A stretch of DNA of 64,000 nt from Arthrobacter alpinus (GTDB lineage Bacteria > Actinomycetota > Actinomycetes > Actinomycetales > Micrococcaceae): contig NZ_CP013200.1 of assembly GCF_001445575.1 (NCBI RefSeq), positions 1,488,001 through 1,552,000 of the forward strand, written 5' to 3'. The notes beneath the pieces are model-generated. The model was not told where the DNA came from. It searched no databases and was given only the letters and a program-made list of their open reading frames with translations. Made by a program: the position numbers and the translations under genes. Below, piece after piece: positions 43,348-53,215 of this stretch. Position 1 is the stretch's first letter, and the number at the start of each line of letters is the position of its first letter.

Positions 43348-44352
43348 ATGGCAAGTATTCTGACTCTCATTGAACTCACCCACGCCGGCGATCTTGCCCC
43401 CTCGGCGCGCGGACTGCTGGGCGCTGCCGCCTCACTCGGGAACCCTGTTGCCGTGGTGGCTGCCAATGCCGAGGTCGACGCCGTCAATTCAGCCCTGCTC
43501 GGACAGCTCGGTGCCGCTGCGGTGTACCAGGGCATTGGCCCGGCAGCTGGATCGCTGCTGACTGGCCCCGCCGTGGAAGCGTTGCAAGCGGCCGTTGCGG
43601 CGTACCAGCCGGCCGCCGTGCTGGTGGCGAACTCGGTCGACGGGCGCGAAGTGGCTGCCCGGTTGTCTGTGCGGGTGGGCGGGGCGCTGCTGGTTGATGC
43701 CGTGTCAGTGCGTTTGGACCCGGCAGCATTGGACTCTGCAGGCTTGGAGAATAGCCGCATTGTGGCCGGCCATTCCATCTTTGGCGGCGCCTACGACGTC
43801 GAATCAACGGTGGAGGGCGGCCTGCCCATCATCACCATCCGCCAGGGTGCCATCGACGGTGTGTCCAACGAAGGAGGCGGCGCCGTCGAACTCGTGACCG
43901 CAGCCCTGACCGGCACCGTCCCCGGCGCCCACGTCACCGCCATCAACGACGCCCCGGCAACCAGCAGCCGCCCCGAACTGCGCAGCGCCAAGACCGTGGT
44001 CTCCGGCGGGCGCGGCCTGGGCTCCAAGGAAAACTTTGTGCTGGTGGAACAGCTGGCCGACGCACTGGGTGCGGCCATTGGCGCTTCCCGTGCGGCCGTC
44101 GATGCCGGATATGTGGACCAGCATGCGCAGGTGGGGCAGACAGGTGTCAGCGTCTCCCCGCAGTTGTACGTGGCCCTCGGTATCTCCGGTGCCATCCAGC
44201 ACCGGGCCGGCATGCAGACGGCTAAAACCATTGTGGCCATCAACAAGGACGGCGATTCGCCCATCTTTGACGTGGCCGATTTCGGGGTCGTGGGCGATGT
44301 ATTCACCGTTGTACCGCAGCTCATCGAAGCGTTGGCGGCCCGCGAACGCTAA
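43348..44352 (+). CDS. etfA: Electron transfer flavoprotein, alpha subunit
   Basis: A 334-residue EtfA. The C-terminal FAD-binding domain has [13 protein letters not shown] near 216, [20 protein letters not shown] near 247, and the FAD signature [17 protein letters not shown] near 270-290, then [20 protein letters not shown]. Complete and of normal length. It closes the etfBA pair. AGGAAGG precedes the ATG. Confidence 0.95.
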   Translation: MASILTLIELTHAGDLAPSARGLLGAAASLGNPVAVVAANAEVDAVNSALLGQLGAAAVYQGIGPAAGSLLTGPAVEALQAAVAAYQPAAVLVANSVDGREVAARLSVRVGGALLVDAVSVRLDPAALDSAGLENSRIVAGHSIFGGAYDVESTVEGGLPIITIRQGAIDGVSNEGGGAVELVTAALTGTVPGAHVTAINDAPATSSRPELRSAKTVVSGGRGLGSKENFVLVEQLADALGAAIGASRAAVDAGYVDQHAQVGQTGVSVSPQLYVALGISGAIQHRAGMQTAKTIVAINKDGDSPIFDVADFGVVGDVFTVVPQLIEALAARER

Positions 44353-44528
44353 CCACCCCGGACCAGTGCCCCGGAGTCGTAGTGGCGGCGGGGCAAGGCG
44401 CGTTTCCATCCATGACGGACAATGGATGAAAACACATCCACAAATGCTACAAATAGTAACTGTTGCAAAGCGGTGCCGACACCGCCCGGCTGCTTCCACT
44501 GGGAGCACGTGAAAGAGGATTCAAGACC

Positions 44529-45482
44529 ATGTCGACCCCTAAGAATAAGCAGGCCGCTGGCGTCTCCGAGCGTTGGAAAGCCCTGGGCCTGTGGACAAAA
44601 ATCGGCGTGTCCGGCGCCAGCTTGATCATCTTGCTGGCCATTGCGGTCTTGGCTGCGCGCTGGCTGACCGGCCTTGACGGTGTCAAGGGCTTCATGGAAA
44701 GCTACCCGGGGCACTCGGAACTGCCCGCCAGCGCACCCGTGGGGCTCCCAGCCTGGCTGGGCTGGCAGCACTTCATCAACATGTTCTTGATTCTGCTCAT
44801 CATCCGCTCAGGCTGGCAGGTCCGCACCACCAAGCGACCCGCCGCCCACTGGATCCGCAACAACAAGGGGGCCATCAAAACCAAGAACGCCCCCACGAAG
44901 ATCAGCCTCGACCTCTGGTTCCACCTGACCCTCGACGCCCTCTGGGTACTCAACGGCGCCATCTTCATCGTGGTGCTGTTCTTCACCGGCCAGTGGATGC
45001 GCATCGTCCCCACCAGCTGGGACGTGTTCCCCAACGCCATCTCGGCCGGCCTGCAGTACCTCTCGCTCGACTGGCCCACTGACAACGGCTGGGTCAACTA
45101 CAACGGCCTGCAACTCCTGACCTACTTCATCACCGTCTTCATCGCCGCACCTCTGGCCATCGCCACCGGCCTGCGCATGTCCGGCGCCTGGCCCAAAAAC
45201 GCCACCACGCTAAACAAGATCTACCCCATCACAGCTGCCCGCGCACTGCACTTCCCGGTCATGCTGTACTTCGTGGCCTTTATCATCATCCACGTGACAC
45301 TGGTGCTGGCCACGGGCGCCCTGCGCAACCTCAACCACATGTACACCTCCAGCGATGTGGTCAACTGGTGGGGCTTTGGCATCTTCGCCGGCTCCCTGGT
45401 GGTCATGGCCGCCGCCTGGTTCCTGGCCCAGCCGCTGTTCCTTCGCCCCGTCGCATCCCTGATGGGCAAGGTCACCAAATAA
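44529..45482 (+). CDS. Cytochrome b-type (b561/hydrogenase cytochrome b-like) membrane protein
   Basis: A 317-residue membrane protein. About five hydrophobic segments: near 28-46, 77-93, 143-165, 197-222, 243-270 and one more near 284-305. Several His residues in or near helices (WQHF, LHFPVMLYF, IIIHVTL) could bind heme b, as in dihaem cytochrome b/b6 domain proteins. Start ATG 44529 after AGAGGA. It sits between etfBA and the acyl-CoA dehydrogenase gene, so it could pass electrons to quinone, but that is inferred only from position. No catalytic partner (such as a molybdopterin oxidoreductase) is adjacent. Confidence 0.75.
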   Translation: MSTPKNKQAAGVSERWKALGLWTKIGVSGASLIILLAIAVLAARWLTGLDGVKGFMESYPGHSELPASAPVGLPAWLGWQHFINMFLILLIIRSGWQVRTTKRPAAHWIRNNKGAIKTKNAPTKISLDLWFHLTLDALWVLNGAIFIVVLFFTGQWMRIVPTSWDVFPNAISAGLQYLSLDWPTDNGWVNYNGLQLLTYFITVFIAAPLAIATGLRMSGAWPKNATTLNKIYPITAARALHFPVMLYFVAFIIIHVTLVLATGALRNLNHMYTSSDVVNWWGFGIFAGSLVVMAAAWFLAQPLFLRPVASLMGKVTK

Positions 45483-45594
45483 AGTTCGACGCCGGACACC
45501 TCACCTAAGGTGCCCGGCCCCACGGCGGCCCCACATCCTAGGGACTGTCAGCTAACCACCGTTACCGCAATGACGCGGTAGAAGGAGGCACCCC

Positions 45595-46730
45595 GTGAAT
45601 GAGCAGACTGCCGAACAACAGGCCGTGGTGGAGATGGTGCGCGATTTCGCGGCCACTGCCATGGCTCCCCATACGGCCGCGTGGGACGAGGAAAAACACT
45701 TCCCCGTCGATGTGCTGGCCGAGGCCGGCGCCCTGGGCATGGGCGGCATCTATGTGGGGAGGAGTATGGCGGATCCGGGCTGAGCCGGGTGGATGCCTTG
45801 TTGATCTTTGAAGAGCTTGCCGCCGTGGACCCCACCATCGCTGCCTATATCTCCATTCACAACATGGTGGCGTGGATGATTGACGCCTTCGGCAACCAAG
45901 AGCAGCGCGCCGCCTGGTTGCCGGGCATCACGGCCATGACCGAGCTGACCAGCTACTGCCTTTCCGAACCCGGCGTGGGGTCCGACGCTGCAGCCATCAC
46001 CACCCGGGCCGTGCGGGACGGCGAGGATTACATCCTCAACGGAACCAAACAATTCATCTCCGGCGCAGGCTCCTCCGCCTGGTATTTGGTGATGGTCCGG
46101 ACGGCCGACAAAGGCGCACGGGGGATCACCGCGGTCGTGGTTCCGGCGGATGCCAAGGGCCTCAGTTTCGGTGCGAATGAGAAGAAAATGGGCTGGCGGG
46201 CCCAACCCACCCGCCAAGTGGTTTTCCAGGATGTGCGCATCCCGGTGGGGAATCGGCTCGGCGAAGAGGGCGATGGTTTTGGGATTGCCATGAAGGGCCT
46301 CAACGGCGGGCGTGTGAACATTGGCGCCTGCTCGTTGGGCGGCGGACGGGCTGCGTTGGAGAAGTCCATCGCGTACTTGAAAGAGCGTCAGGCCTTCGGT
46401 GGCCCGCTCATTGAAAAGCAGCACCTGCTCTTTGAGATAGCCCAGATGGACACCGATCTGGAACTCTCCCGGACCATGCTGATTCGCGCCGCACAAGCGC
46501 TTGACGCCGGTGCCCCGGACACGGTGAAATTGTGTGCCATGGCGAAACTTGTCGCCACCGACGCCGGATTTCAGGTGGCGAATCAGGCCCTGCAACTGCA
46601 CGGCGGCTACGGCTATCTCAGCGAATACGGCCTGGAAAAACTGGTCCGGGACCTGCGCGTGCACCAAATTCTTGAAGGCAGCAATGAAATCATGCGTTTG
46701 ATCATTGGCCGTCTGGCCGTGGAGCGCTGA
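45595..46730 (+). pseudogene. Isobutyryl-CoA-type acyl-CoA dehydrogenase with one-base frameshift
   Basis: The frame starting at GTG 45595 (after GAAGGAGG) encodes a normal acyl-CoA dehydrogenase N-terminus up to GGIYVG, then hits a stop at 45781. The matching continuation GEEYGGSGLSRVDALLIF lies one frame back. Adding one G to the run GGGG at 45756-45759 restores a continuous 378-residue protein. The rest is intact: TSYCLSEPGVGSDAAA, QLHGGYGYLSEYGLEKLVRD and the catalytic Glu region HQILEGSNEIMR. Position next to 3-hydroxyisobutyryl-CoA hydrolase and MmsB marks it as the valine-pathway isobutyryl-CoA dehydrogenase. It could be a real pseudogene, a homopolymer sequencing error or, less likely, a -1 slippage site. 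Confidence 0.88.
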
Positions 46731-46748
46731 ACCGTGGAGGATGGAAAC

Positions 46749-47828
46749 ATGGAGCACAACGACGTTCTCGTGGAGCGCACCGGCCAGCTGGGGCACTTGG
46801 TTCTGAACCGGCCAGCGGCTATGAACGCACTCAACCACGGCATGGTGGTGGCCATTGCGGCCGCCCTGGATGAGTGGGAAAACGACCCTGCCGTGTCAAC
46901 AGTTCTCATTTCCGGCGCGGGGGAGCGGGGCTTGTGCGCAGGCGGGGACATCGTCTCGATCTACCACGATGCCCGCAGCGGCGGTGATTCCAGCGAGACG
47001 TTCTGGCGCCATGAATACCATCTCAACGCCCGAATAAAGCGCTATCCTAAACCCATTGTCACGCTGATGGACGGGGTGGTGTTGGGCGGCGGCGTGGGGA
47101 TTTCCGCTCACGCCTCGCACCGGATCGTGACCGAACGCTCCCGGATCGGCATGCCGGAAACAGGCATCGGATTCGTCCCGGATGTGGGCGGCACCTGGCT
47201 GCTGGCACACACTCCCGGGGAGTTGGGCGTCCACGCGGCCCTGACCGGCGCCATGTTCAGCGGGGCCGACGCCATCGCCATGGGACTGGCCAGCCACTAC
47301 GTCGATTCCGCCGTCTTGCCCACGCTGGTAGCCGAGCTCGCGCAGCGTGAGGCGAGTGCCGTCGTCGGACGTTATGGGCAGGTTCCGCCGGAATCCGCGT
47401 TGGCCAGGGCGCGCTGGTGGATCGATGAGGCGTATGCCCCGGACGACGCCGGGACCATCCTTGAGCGATTGGCCTCCATGGGCGACCCCGCGGCTTCGGC
47501 GGCGGCGGAGACTATCGCGGGGAAGTCGCCCACGGCCGTGGCAGTGACCTTGGCGGCACTGCGGCGGGCGCGGCTGGCAGGCTCGCTGGAGGAAGCGTTG
47601 AATCAGGAATTTCGGGTCTCGCTGCGGGCGCTTCGCTGGCCCGATTTTGCCGAAGGGATCCGGGCGCAGCTGGTGGATAAGGACCGGAACCCTGCATGGC
47701 AGCCGGCAACGCTGTCCGAGGTCGACAACGCTGTGGTGGAAGGCACCTTTGCCGATTTGGGAGCGCTGGAGCTGGGGCTGAGCGCACCTTTAGATACGGC
47801 ACCTGAAAAAACTGCGAAAGGGAGCTGA
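46749..47828 (+). CDS. 3-hydroxyisobutyryl-CoA hydrolase
   Basis: A 359-residue crotonase-fold thioesterase of the valine pathway. LCAGGDIVSIY near 61, LMDGVVLGGGVGISAHASHR near 99, and MPETGIGFVPDVGGTWLLAH near 133 match 3-hydroxyisobutyryl-CoA hydrolases (with ETGIGFxPDVGG diagnostic). The C-terminal half after 200 is the hydrolase-specific extension. The ATG at 46749 has GGAGG eight bases before it. It lies 18 bases after the dehydrogenase gene and 2 before MmsB. Confidence 0.92.
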   Translation: MEHNDVLVERTGQLGHLVLNRPAAMNALNHGMVVAIAAALDEWENDPAVSTVLISGAGERGLCAGGDIVSIYHDARSGGDSSETFWRHEYHLNARIKRYPKPIVTLMDGVVLGGGVGISAHASHRIVTERSRIGMPETGIGFVPDVGGTWLLAHTPGELGVHAALTGAMFSGADAIAMGLASHYVDSAVLPTLVAELAQREASAVVGRYGQVPPESALARARWWIDEAYAPDDAGTILERLASMGDPAASAAAETIAGKSPTAVAVTLAALRRARLAGSLEEALNQEFRVSLRALRWPDFAEGIRAQLVDKDRNPAWQPATLSEVDNAVVEGTFADLGALELGLSAPLDTAPEKTAKGS

Positions 47829-47830
47829 CC

Positions 47831-48784
47831 ATGAGCTACGAAAATTCGGGCCGGCAGGATGTCCAAGAGACCTCCGTTGCCTTCATTGGGCTGGGTCATA
47901 TGGGCGGTCCCATGGCGGCGAATCTGGTGTCTGCCGGATATTCCGTCACGGGCTTCGACGTGGTGCCGGCTGCGTTGGAAGCGGCCGCTGCGGCAGGTGT
48001 GGTGGTGGCCGAATCATCGGCTGCGGCCGCGCTGGGGGCCGATGTCATCATCACGATGCTGCCAGCCGGAAAGCACGTCTTTGCCGCGTTTGAGGGTGAA
48101 GGACCTGGTGGGGGACTGTTGGCGGCCGCCAAGGCCGGGGCCTTGTTCTTGGAGTGCTCCACCATTTCTGTTGAGGATGCCCGCACGGCACACGAGATGG
48201 TGGTTGCCGGCGGTCACCGCGGCCTGGATGCTCCTGTGTCAGGCGGTGTTGTGGGGGCCGAAGCTGGGACGTTGACGTTCATGGTGGGCGGCTCCGAGGA
48301 CGACTTTGCCGCAGCAGCTCCCATCTTTGAAGTCATGGGGCGGCGGATCGTGCATTGCGGCGGACCGGGCGCCGGACAGGCTGCCAAGGTCTGCAACAAC
48401 ATGATCTTGGGCGTGTCCATGATTGCCGTCAGCGAGGCCTTTGTCCTCGGTGAAAAGTTGGGACTGACGCATCAGGCGCTGTACGACGTGGCGGCCAATG
48501 CTTCGGGACAATGCTGGGCGTTGACCACCAACTGTCCGGTGCCCGGCCCCGTATCCACCAGCCCGGCCAACCGTGATTACGTTCCCGGATTTGCCGGAGC
48601 GCTGATGGCCAAGGATTTGGGGCTGGCGGTGGAAGCGCTCAATGCCACCGGCGTGGAGGCTGTGCTGGGCCGCTCCGCAGAGGAAATTTACCGTGAGTTT
48701 GCCCTCGACGGAGGCGCTGGCACCGACTTTTCCGGCATCATCAACACCATCCGGGCAGCCTCGGACCACCCTGAAACCGACTAG
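47831..48784 (+). CDS. mmsB: 3-hydroxyisobutyrate dehydrogenase
   Basis: A 317-residue beta-hydroxyacid dehydrogenase. The NAD-binding motif is VAFIGLGHMGGPMAANL near 15, the substrate loop DAPVSGGVVGAEAGTLTFMV near 136, and the catalytic Lys is in GQAAKVCNNMILG near 184. PVPGPVSTSPANRDYVPGFA near 237 is typical of MmsB. It oxidises 3-hydroxyisobutyrate to methylmalonate semialdehyde. The dehydrogenase for the next step (MmsA) is not in this window. It has GGGAGC before its ATG. Confidence 0.94.
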   Translation: MSYENSGRQDVQETSVAFIGLGHMGGPMAANLVSAGYSVTGFDVVPAALEAAAAAGVVVAESSAAAALGADVIITMLPAGKHVFAAFEGEGPGGGLLAAAKAGALFLECSTISVEDARTAHEMVVAGGHRGLDAPVSGGVVGAEAGTLTFMVGGSEDDFAAAAPIFEVMGRRIVHCGGPGAGQAAKVCNNMILGVSMIAVSEAFVLGEKLGLTHQALYDVAANASGQCWALTTNCPVPGPVSTSPANRDYVPGFAGALMAKDLGLAVEALNATGVEAVLGRSAEEIYREFALDGGAGTDFSGIINTIRAASDHPETD

Positions 48785-48823
48785 ATCACTTCACCGACCT
48801 TGAACCGAACGGAACTTGTTTTT

Positions 48824-49600
48824 ATGACGCAGCCTTCCTTCATCCTGACCGAACAACGGGGCCGGGTGGGTCTCATTACGCTCAATCGGCCCGAGGCGCT
48901 GAATGCCTTGAACGATGCCATGGGACGGGAGATCCTTGCCGCGGCGCAGTCCTTTGACGCCGATCACGGAGTCGGCGCCATTGTCATCACCGGTTCTTCA
49001 CGGGCCTTCGCCGCCGGGGCAGACATCAAGGAAATGGCGGACAAGTCCTCGGTGGATATGTACCTGAGCAACTGGTTCTCGGCCTGGGATGAGCTGGCCC
49101 GGGTTCGCACGCCCATCATCGCTGCTGTGGCGGGCCATGCGTTGGGCGGTGGCTGCGAGCTGGCCATGATCGCCGATTTCATCATTGCTGGTGACAACGC
49201 CAAGTTTGGACAGCCGGAAATCAAGCTCGGCGTGATCCCCGGAATGGGCGGATCGCAGCGGTTGACCCGCGCTATTGGCAAGGCTAAGGCCATGGAAATG
49301 GTGCTGACGGGCAGGGTCATGGGCGCCATGGAAGCCGAGCAGGCCGGACTCGTGGCGCGCGTTGTACCCGTGGATTCACTGCTGGAGGACGCCCTGGCCA
49401 CGGCCGATACCATCGCTTCCATGTCCAAGCCCGTGGCGATGATTGCTAAGGAAGCGGTCAATGCTGCCTTTGAAACCACGTTGGCCGAGGGAGTCCGTAT
49501 GGAACGGCGCTCCATTTTTGCCTGTTTCGCCACCCAGGACCAAAAAGAGGGCATGGCGGCCTTCACAGAAAAGCGCGCGGCCAACTTCAAACACCGCTAA
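48824..49600 (+). CDS. Enoyl-CoA hydratase (EchA family)
   Basis: A 258-residue hydratase of normal length. Oxyanion-hole segments [10 protein letters not shown] near 61 and [18 protein letters not shown] near 97, with the catalytic Glu pair in [20 protein letters not shown] near 131. The last 40 residues end KRAANFKHR as in EchA8-like proteins. The ATG at 48824 is preferred over TTG at 48800. Last gene of the valine operon, where it would hydrate methacrylyl-CoA. The hairpin at 49627 follows. Confidence 0.93.
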   Translation: MTQPSFILTEQRGRVGLITLNRPEALNALNDAMGREILAAAQSFDADHGVGAIVITGSSRAFAAGADIKEMADKSSVDMYLSNWFSAWDELARVRTPIIAAVAGHALGGGCELAMIADFIIAGDNAKFGQPEIKLGVIPGMGGSQRLTRAIGKAKAMEMVLTGRVMGAMEAEQAGLVARVVPVDSLLEDALATADTIASMSKPVAMIAKEAVNAAFETTLAEGVRMERRSIFACFATQDQKEGMAAFTEKRAANFKHR

Positions 49601-49626
49601 GAGTGGTTCTGGTCACCTGCGGATGG

Positions 49627-49697
49627 CTCGAGTGTTCAGATAATGTACGGTTTCGGGCCTTTTTTGGGCTCAAACGTACATTATCTGAACACTCGAG
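49627..49697. terminator. Large stem-loop after the valine operon
   Basis: 23-base perfect arms at 49627-49649 and 49675-49697, beginning CTCGAGTGTTCAGATAATGT on the left. The 25-base interior includes TTTTTT and a partly complementary GGGCC/GGGCT stretch. It sits 26 bases after the hydratase stop. It probably terminates or stabilises the mRNA, but its AT-rich, long arms are unlike the other GC-rich terminators in the window. Confidence 0.7.
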
Positions 49698-49727
49698 GAA
49701 AGAATTTGCCCCGAGGAGCCTCTCGAG

Positions 49728-49756
49728 TTGGTGTTTCGCCGAAAGGCATGTACTGT
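49728..49756 (+). promoter_or_regulatory. Promoter of tRNA-fMet copy 2
   Basis: TTGGTG at 49728-49733 and TACTGT at 49751-49756 are separated by exactly 17 bases and match -35 and -10 sequences of the primary sigma factor. The distance to the tRNA 5' end at 49768 is 11 bases, leaving room for a short leader. Confidence 0.65.
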
Positions 49757-49767
49757 TGAGGACGCAA

Positions 49768-49844
<77 letters not shown>

Positions 49845-49852
49845 TGATGAGG

Positions 49853-49883
49853 AAAACCCTCGGCCTAACAGCCGGGGGTTTTT
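49853..49883. terminator. Intrinsic terminator between tRNA copy 2 and modC
   Basis: AAAACCCTCGGC pairs with GCCGGGGGTTTTT around a short loop; A-run on the left and T-run on the right allow termination in both directions, fitting the convergent arrangement. Confidence 0.88.
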
Positions 49884-49956
49884 CGTTTCCCGGGTGGAAA
49901 TCGAGACCGTGCTTGAGGATTGAGACCGCGACTGACGCGAATTCCGGGCGTGAGAC

Positions 49957-51078
49957 CTAGGCCGGGTACAGCACCACTTCGGCAGCTTTGACCACGAAGA
50001 ACGCCTTGGCTCCAGGCTCCAGACCCAATTCAGCGATGGCGGCGGGGGAGACATCGGCGGCAAGCCCAGACGCACGGACCCGGATATGTCCGCCTTGAGG
50101 CTCGAGCTCGGTGACTTGCACCTGGAAACAGTTGCGCGGGCTTCCTGCCGGTGGCGACAAGAACACGGACACGGACGACGGCGCGAACGCGGCCATGCCT
50201 TCTGGCCCACCTTCTGTCGGAGGTGCTGGGGCGGGCAGAGGTGCTTGAGAGAGCGCTTCTCCGGCGGGGCGACCGGCCACTTTGACGCCGTCGGGCATTA
50301 AGAGAGTGGATCCGGACAGGGAACCGGTAAGGACGTTGAGCCCAGCCAAGGAGGCCGCGAAGGTGCTGCGGGGGTGGGCCAACACCGCGGCGGTGGGGCC
50401 GGCTTCCACGATCCGGCCCTGCTCCATGACGATGATCCGGTCCGCGAGCATGAGCGCGTCGAGGACATCGTGGGTGACGATGATGGCGCGCCGGTTGGCC
50501 AAGACTCGTTTGAGCAGGCTGCGCAGAAACGGCGTGGTGTTGACATCCAGGGCCGCCATGGGCTCGTCAAGCAGGAGCAGTTCCGGGTCGGTGGCCAGCG
50601 CGCGAGCCAGTGCCACGCGTTGGGCCTGCCCGCCAGAGAGCTGAGCGGGTTTACGTTCGGCGAGTTCTCCGGCGTCCACTTCGCGCAGCCACTGCAAGGC
50701 CGTTGTCGCAGCGGCAGCTTTTGTGGCACCTGCGCTGCGCGGCCCGAACGCCACATTGTCCAAGACGCTCAAGTGCGGAAACAACAGGGGTTCCTGGGCC
50801 AGTGTGCCAATGCCGCGCTTATGCGGCGGCAGCCAGGTACTGCCCGTGCCGCCAGAACCGCCTGTTTCGCCAAAACCGGCAGAACCCACGCGGAACAAGG
50901 GCCGCCCACCCAAGGTGGCGTGACCGGCGTCGGGCTTCACCAGTCCGGACAAGGCCTGCAGCACAGAAGACTTCCCGGCGCCGTTGGCCCCCATAAGCGC
51001 GACGGTTTCGGCGGGGCCAACGCTCAAGGCGAGATCCAGATTTCGGGCGCCGATGGCCATGCTCAGCTCCAGCGTCAT
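49957..51078 (-). CDS. modC: Molybdate ABC transporter, ATP-binding protein
   Basis: A 373-residue ATPase. Walker A is [10 protein letters not shown] near 29, signature [15 protein letters not shown] near 138, Walker [15 protein letters not shown] near 158. A C-terminal TOBE/Mop domain follows (about 305-370, [20 protein letters not shown] and [12 protein letters not shown]) that binds molybdate or a related oxyanion, as in ModC. It overlaps modB by 4 bases. Last gene of the operon; tungstate specificity cannot be excluded. Confidence 0.93.
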   Translation of the reverse strand: MTLELSMAIGARNLDLALSVGPAETVALMGANGAGKSSVLQALSGLVKPDAGHATLGGRPLFRVGSAGFGETGGSGGTGSTWLPPHKRGIGTLAQEPLLFPHLSVLDNVAFGPRSAGATKAAAATTALQWLREVDAGELAERKPAQLSGGQAQRVALARALATDPELLLLDEPMAALDVNTTPFLRSLLKRVLANRRAIIVTHDVLDALMLADRIIVMEQGRIVEAGPTAAVLAHPRSTFAASLAGLNVLTGSLSGSTLLMPDGVKVAGRPAGEALSQAPLPAPAPPTEGGPEGMAAFAPSSVSVFLSPPAGSPRNCFQVQVTELEPQGGHIRVRASGLAADVSPAAIAELGLEPGAKAFFVVKAAEVVLYPA

Positions 51079-51950
51079 GGCAGCACGTCCTGTCGAGAAG
51101 CGGTTCCGCGGACAACTGCCCGAAGGGGTGAACGAGGAGTTCGGTACGCGAGAAGCACCACGACCAAGGCGACCGCAATCAGGAGGAAGGAGAGGGCCAC
51201 GGCGGCATCGGGGTCCGTCTCGCGCTGAAGGTAAATCTCCAGCGGCAGAGTGCGGGTGACGCCTTGAAGGCTCCCGGCGAAGGTGAGTGTGGCACCAAAT
51301 TCGCCCAGGCTGCGAGCGAACGCCAGCACCGCGCCCGAGACCAGACCGGGCAGCACGAGGGGCAGCGTAATGCGGCGCAGCACAGTTGAAGGGCGGGCGC
51401 CCAGAGTGGCGGCAACGGCCTCGTACTTTTGCCCGGCGGTCCGCAACGAACCCTCAAGACTGAGCACCAAAAAAGGCAAAGCCACAAACGCCTGAGCCAT
51501 CACCACGGCAGTTGTGGAAAACGCAATGTCGATGCCAAAAGTACTCAACGTCTGGCCAATCAAACCCACGCGGCCAAAAGTGTAGAGCAAGGCCAGTCCG
51601 CCCACCACCGGCGGCACCACCAGTGGCAGCAGGATCAGCGCACGCAAAACACCTTGGCCGCGAAAGCTCGCCCGGGCCAGAACCAACGCCAACGGGACGC
51701 CAAAAATGATGCACAGTACGGTGCTGGCCGTGGCTGTTTTCAGGCTCAGACCAAGCGCAGCCACGGAAGATTCGGAGCTGATCAGGGGGATGAACTGAAT
51801 CCAGTCCACCTGAGCGACCATGCCCACAAGGGGCAGCAGAATGAACAGTGCTCCCACGCCGGCTAGCAGGTAGACCCATCGGGGAACCGCCTGAAACTGC
51901 CACGGCTCCCCGACTCGGCGGGGACTGCTACGGGGTGCCAAAACCTGCAT
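51075..51950 (-). CDS. modB: Molybdate ABC transporter, permease
   Basis: A 291-residue permease with five to six transmembrane helices and the ABC docking loop [20 protein letters not shown] near 185. [19 protein letters not shown] near 223 is the ModB/CysT family signature. The ATG at 51950 lies inside the end of modA (23-base overlap); it is the first start with a plausible ribosome region, though a later start is possible. It forms the channel with ModA and ModC. Confidence 0.9.
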   Translation of the reverse strand: MQVLAPRSSPRRVGEPWQFQAVPRWVYLLAGVGALFILLPLVGMVAQVDWIQFIPLISSESSVAALGLSLKTATASTVLCIIFGVPLALVLARASFRGQGVLRALILLPLVVPPVVGGLALLYTFGRVGLIGQTLSTFGIDIAFSTTAVVMAQAFVALPFLVLSLEGSLRTAGQKYEAVAATLGARPSTVLRRITLPLVLPGLVSGAVLAFARSLGEFGATLTFAGSLQGVTRTLPLEIYLQRETDPDAAVALSFLLIAVALVVVLLAYRTPRSPLRAVVRGTASRQDVLP

Positions 51951-52734
51951 CCTGGAGGACTTTCTGTCCTTGCGGAGCCGTCACCAGTGCGATGAATGCC
52001 TGGGCAAGCTCCTGCTGCTTTGAACCTTCAACGGCAACAATGGGGTACTTGTTGACCGTCGGCGTAGCGAGTTTGAGGGGCACTTCCGTGACCGCCTGGC
52101 CCGCGGACTTTGCGTCGGTGACATAGACCAGTCCGGCATCAGCTTCTCCGGAGGTGACCTTGCCAAGCACACTGGTGACATTCAGCTCTTCGCTGACCGG
52201 CGCCAGAGTCAGGCCCGCGTTCGTTGCATCCGAGAGTGCAGCTGCACCACACGGGACTTGGGGGGCGCAGATCACTAATTTGGTGCCGGCTTTGGCGGCA
52301 TCGGCAAAGCTGGCAATGTTGGCTGGATTAGTCGGTGGGACTACCAGCGTCAAAAAATTGGTGGCAAAGTCAAGGGGTTCCCCGGCTGCCATCTTGGCGT
52401 CGCTGAGCTTGGTCATGTTCTTGGTGTCGGCCGAGGCAAATACATCCGCCCGTGCCCCCTGGATGATCTGGGTGACTAGCGTTGATGAGCCATCAAAGCT
52501 CAGTGACACTTTTACCTTTGGATGTGCGGCCTCGAATGCTGTGGCCAGATCCGTAAAGGTCTTTTTCAGCGATGCGGCGGCGAACACGCTCAAGGTTCCT
52601 GAAAGCTCAGGGGCAGTTGCTGACGCTGCTGCTGGTGTTGATGTGGTGTCGCTGGCGGGAGCACAGGATGTCAGCGACACGGTGAGAATGGCGGCCGCGG
52701 CCAGGGCTGAAAGTTTTTTGAAGGGGAGTTTCAC
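51928..52734 (-). CDS. modA: Molybdate-binding lipoprotein
   Basis: A 268-residue periplasmic-binding-type protein that captures molybdate outside the membrane. Lipoprotein signal with SLTSC, Cys at 24. The ModA pattern is [20 protein letters not shown] near 47 and [20 protein letters not shown] near 79, then [14 protein letters not shown] near 190. The GTG start at 52734 overlaps the TGA of the HTH-TOBE gene (GTGA). First transporter gene after the regulator. Confidence 0.93.
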   Translation of the reverse strand: MKLPFKKLSALAAAAILTVSLTSCAPASDTTSTPAAASATAPELSGTLSVFAAASLKKTFTDLATAFEAAHPKVKVSLSFDGSSTLVTQIIQGARADVFASADTKNMTKLSDAKMAAGEPLDFATNFLTLVVPPTNPANIASFADAAKAGTKLVICAPQVPCGAAALSDATNAGLTLAPVSEELNVTSVLGKVTSGEADAGLVYVTDAKSAGQAVTEVPLKLATPTVNKYPIVAVEGSKQQELAQAFIALVTAPQGQKVLQDAGFGTP

Positions 52735-53141
52735 GAGGATTTTCCGCCGTTCGGAACTTCAATGATGACGTTGGTTGATTTGACGACGGCGGTTGCCACG
52801 GAGCCGGGCTCAAGCTTTAGGTCCCGCACCGCCTCGCTGCTCATCAGGGACACCACGCGGAACGGTCCGCATTGGAGCTCAACTTGGGCCATGACCTTGT
52901 CCATGATGACGTTGGTGACGAGCCCAACGAAGCGGTTCCGGGCCGAGCTGCCAACACCGGTGGGGTCCGCTGGCAGCATCGATTGTGACTTGGCCAGGGC
53001 AGCCAGCTCAATCCCGTCAATGACCAGTTTCCCCTGTTGGTCCTTCTGGCCGCCCAGGATGCCGTTATCCAGCCAGCGCCGGACGGTATCGTCGCTCACG
53101 CCCAAGAAACGAGCTGCCTCTGAAACGCGAATAAGTGTCAT
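52731..53141 (-). CDS. HTH (MerR/excisionase-like) protein with TOBE molybdate-binding domain
   Basis: A 136-residue protein. Residues 3-55 form a MerR/excisionase-type HTH (VSEAARFLGVSDDTVRRWLD). Residues 67-130 are a Mop/TOBE domain (ARNRFVGLVTNVIMDKVMAQ, then VSLMSSEAVRDLKLEPGSVA) that binds molybdate. Such proteins are thought to sense or buffer molybdate and control the importer. It is the first gene of the mod operon and overlaps modA by 4 bases. Distinct from ModE, which is larger and uses a winged helix. Confidence 0.9.
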   Translation of the reverse strand: MTLIRVSEAARFLGVSDDTVRRWLDNGILGGQKDQQGKLVIDGIELAALAKSQSMLPADPTGVGSSARNRFVGLVTNVIMDKVMAQVELQCGPFRVVSLMSSEAVRDLKLEPGSVATAVVKSTNVIIEVPNGGKSS

Positions 53142-53215
53142 ATTCGCAGTCTATATCCTCATATGCGGAAAAAGAACGTTATTTTCCCCGCAAACACCAG
53201 TTGAGTTTCTGCTGG

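Noticed and set aside
45681..45756. Independent start of the acyl-CoA dehydrogenase second frame
   Set aside because: The N-terminal part of that frame has no dehydrogenase similarity, whereas the upstream frame does; a frameshift explains both.
53142..53215. Molybdenum-cofactor riboswitch upstream of the mod operon
   Set aside because: The gap is only 74 bases and shows no multi-stem structure of that class.
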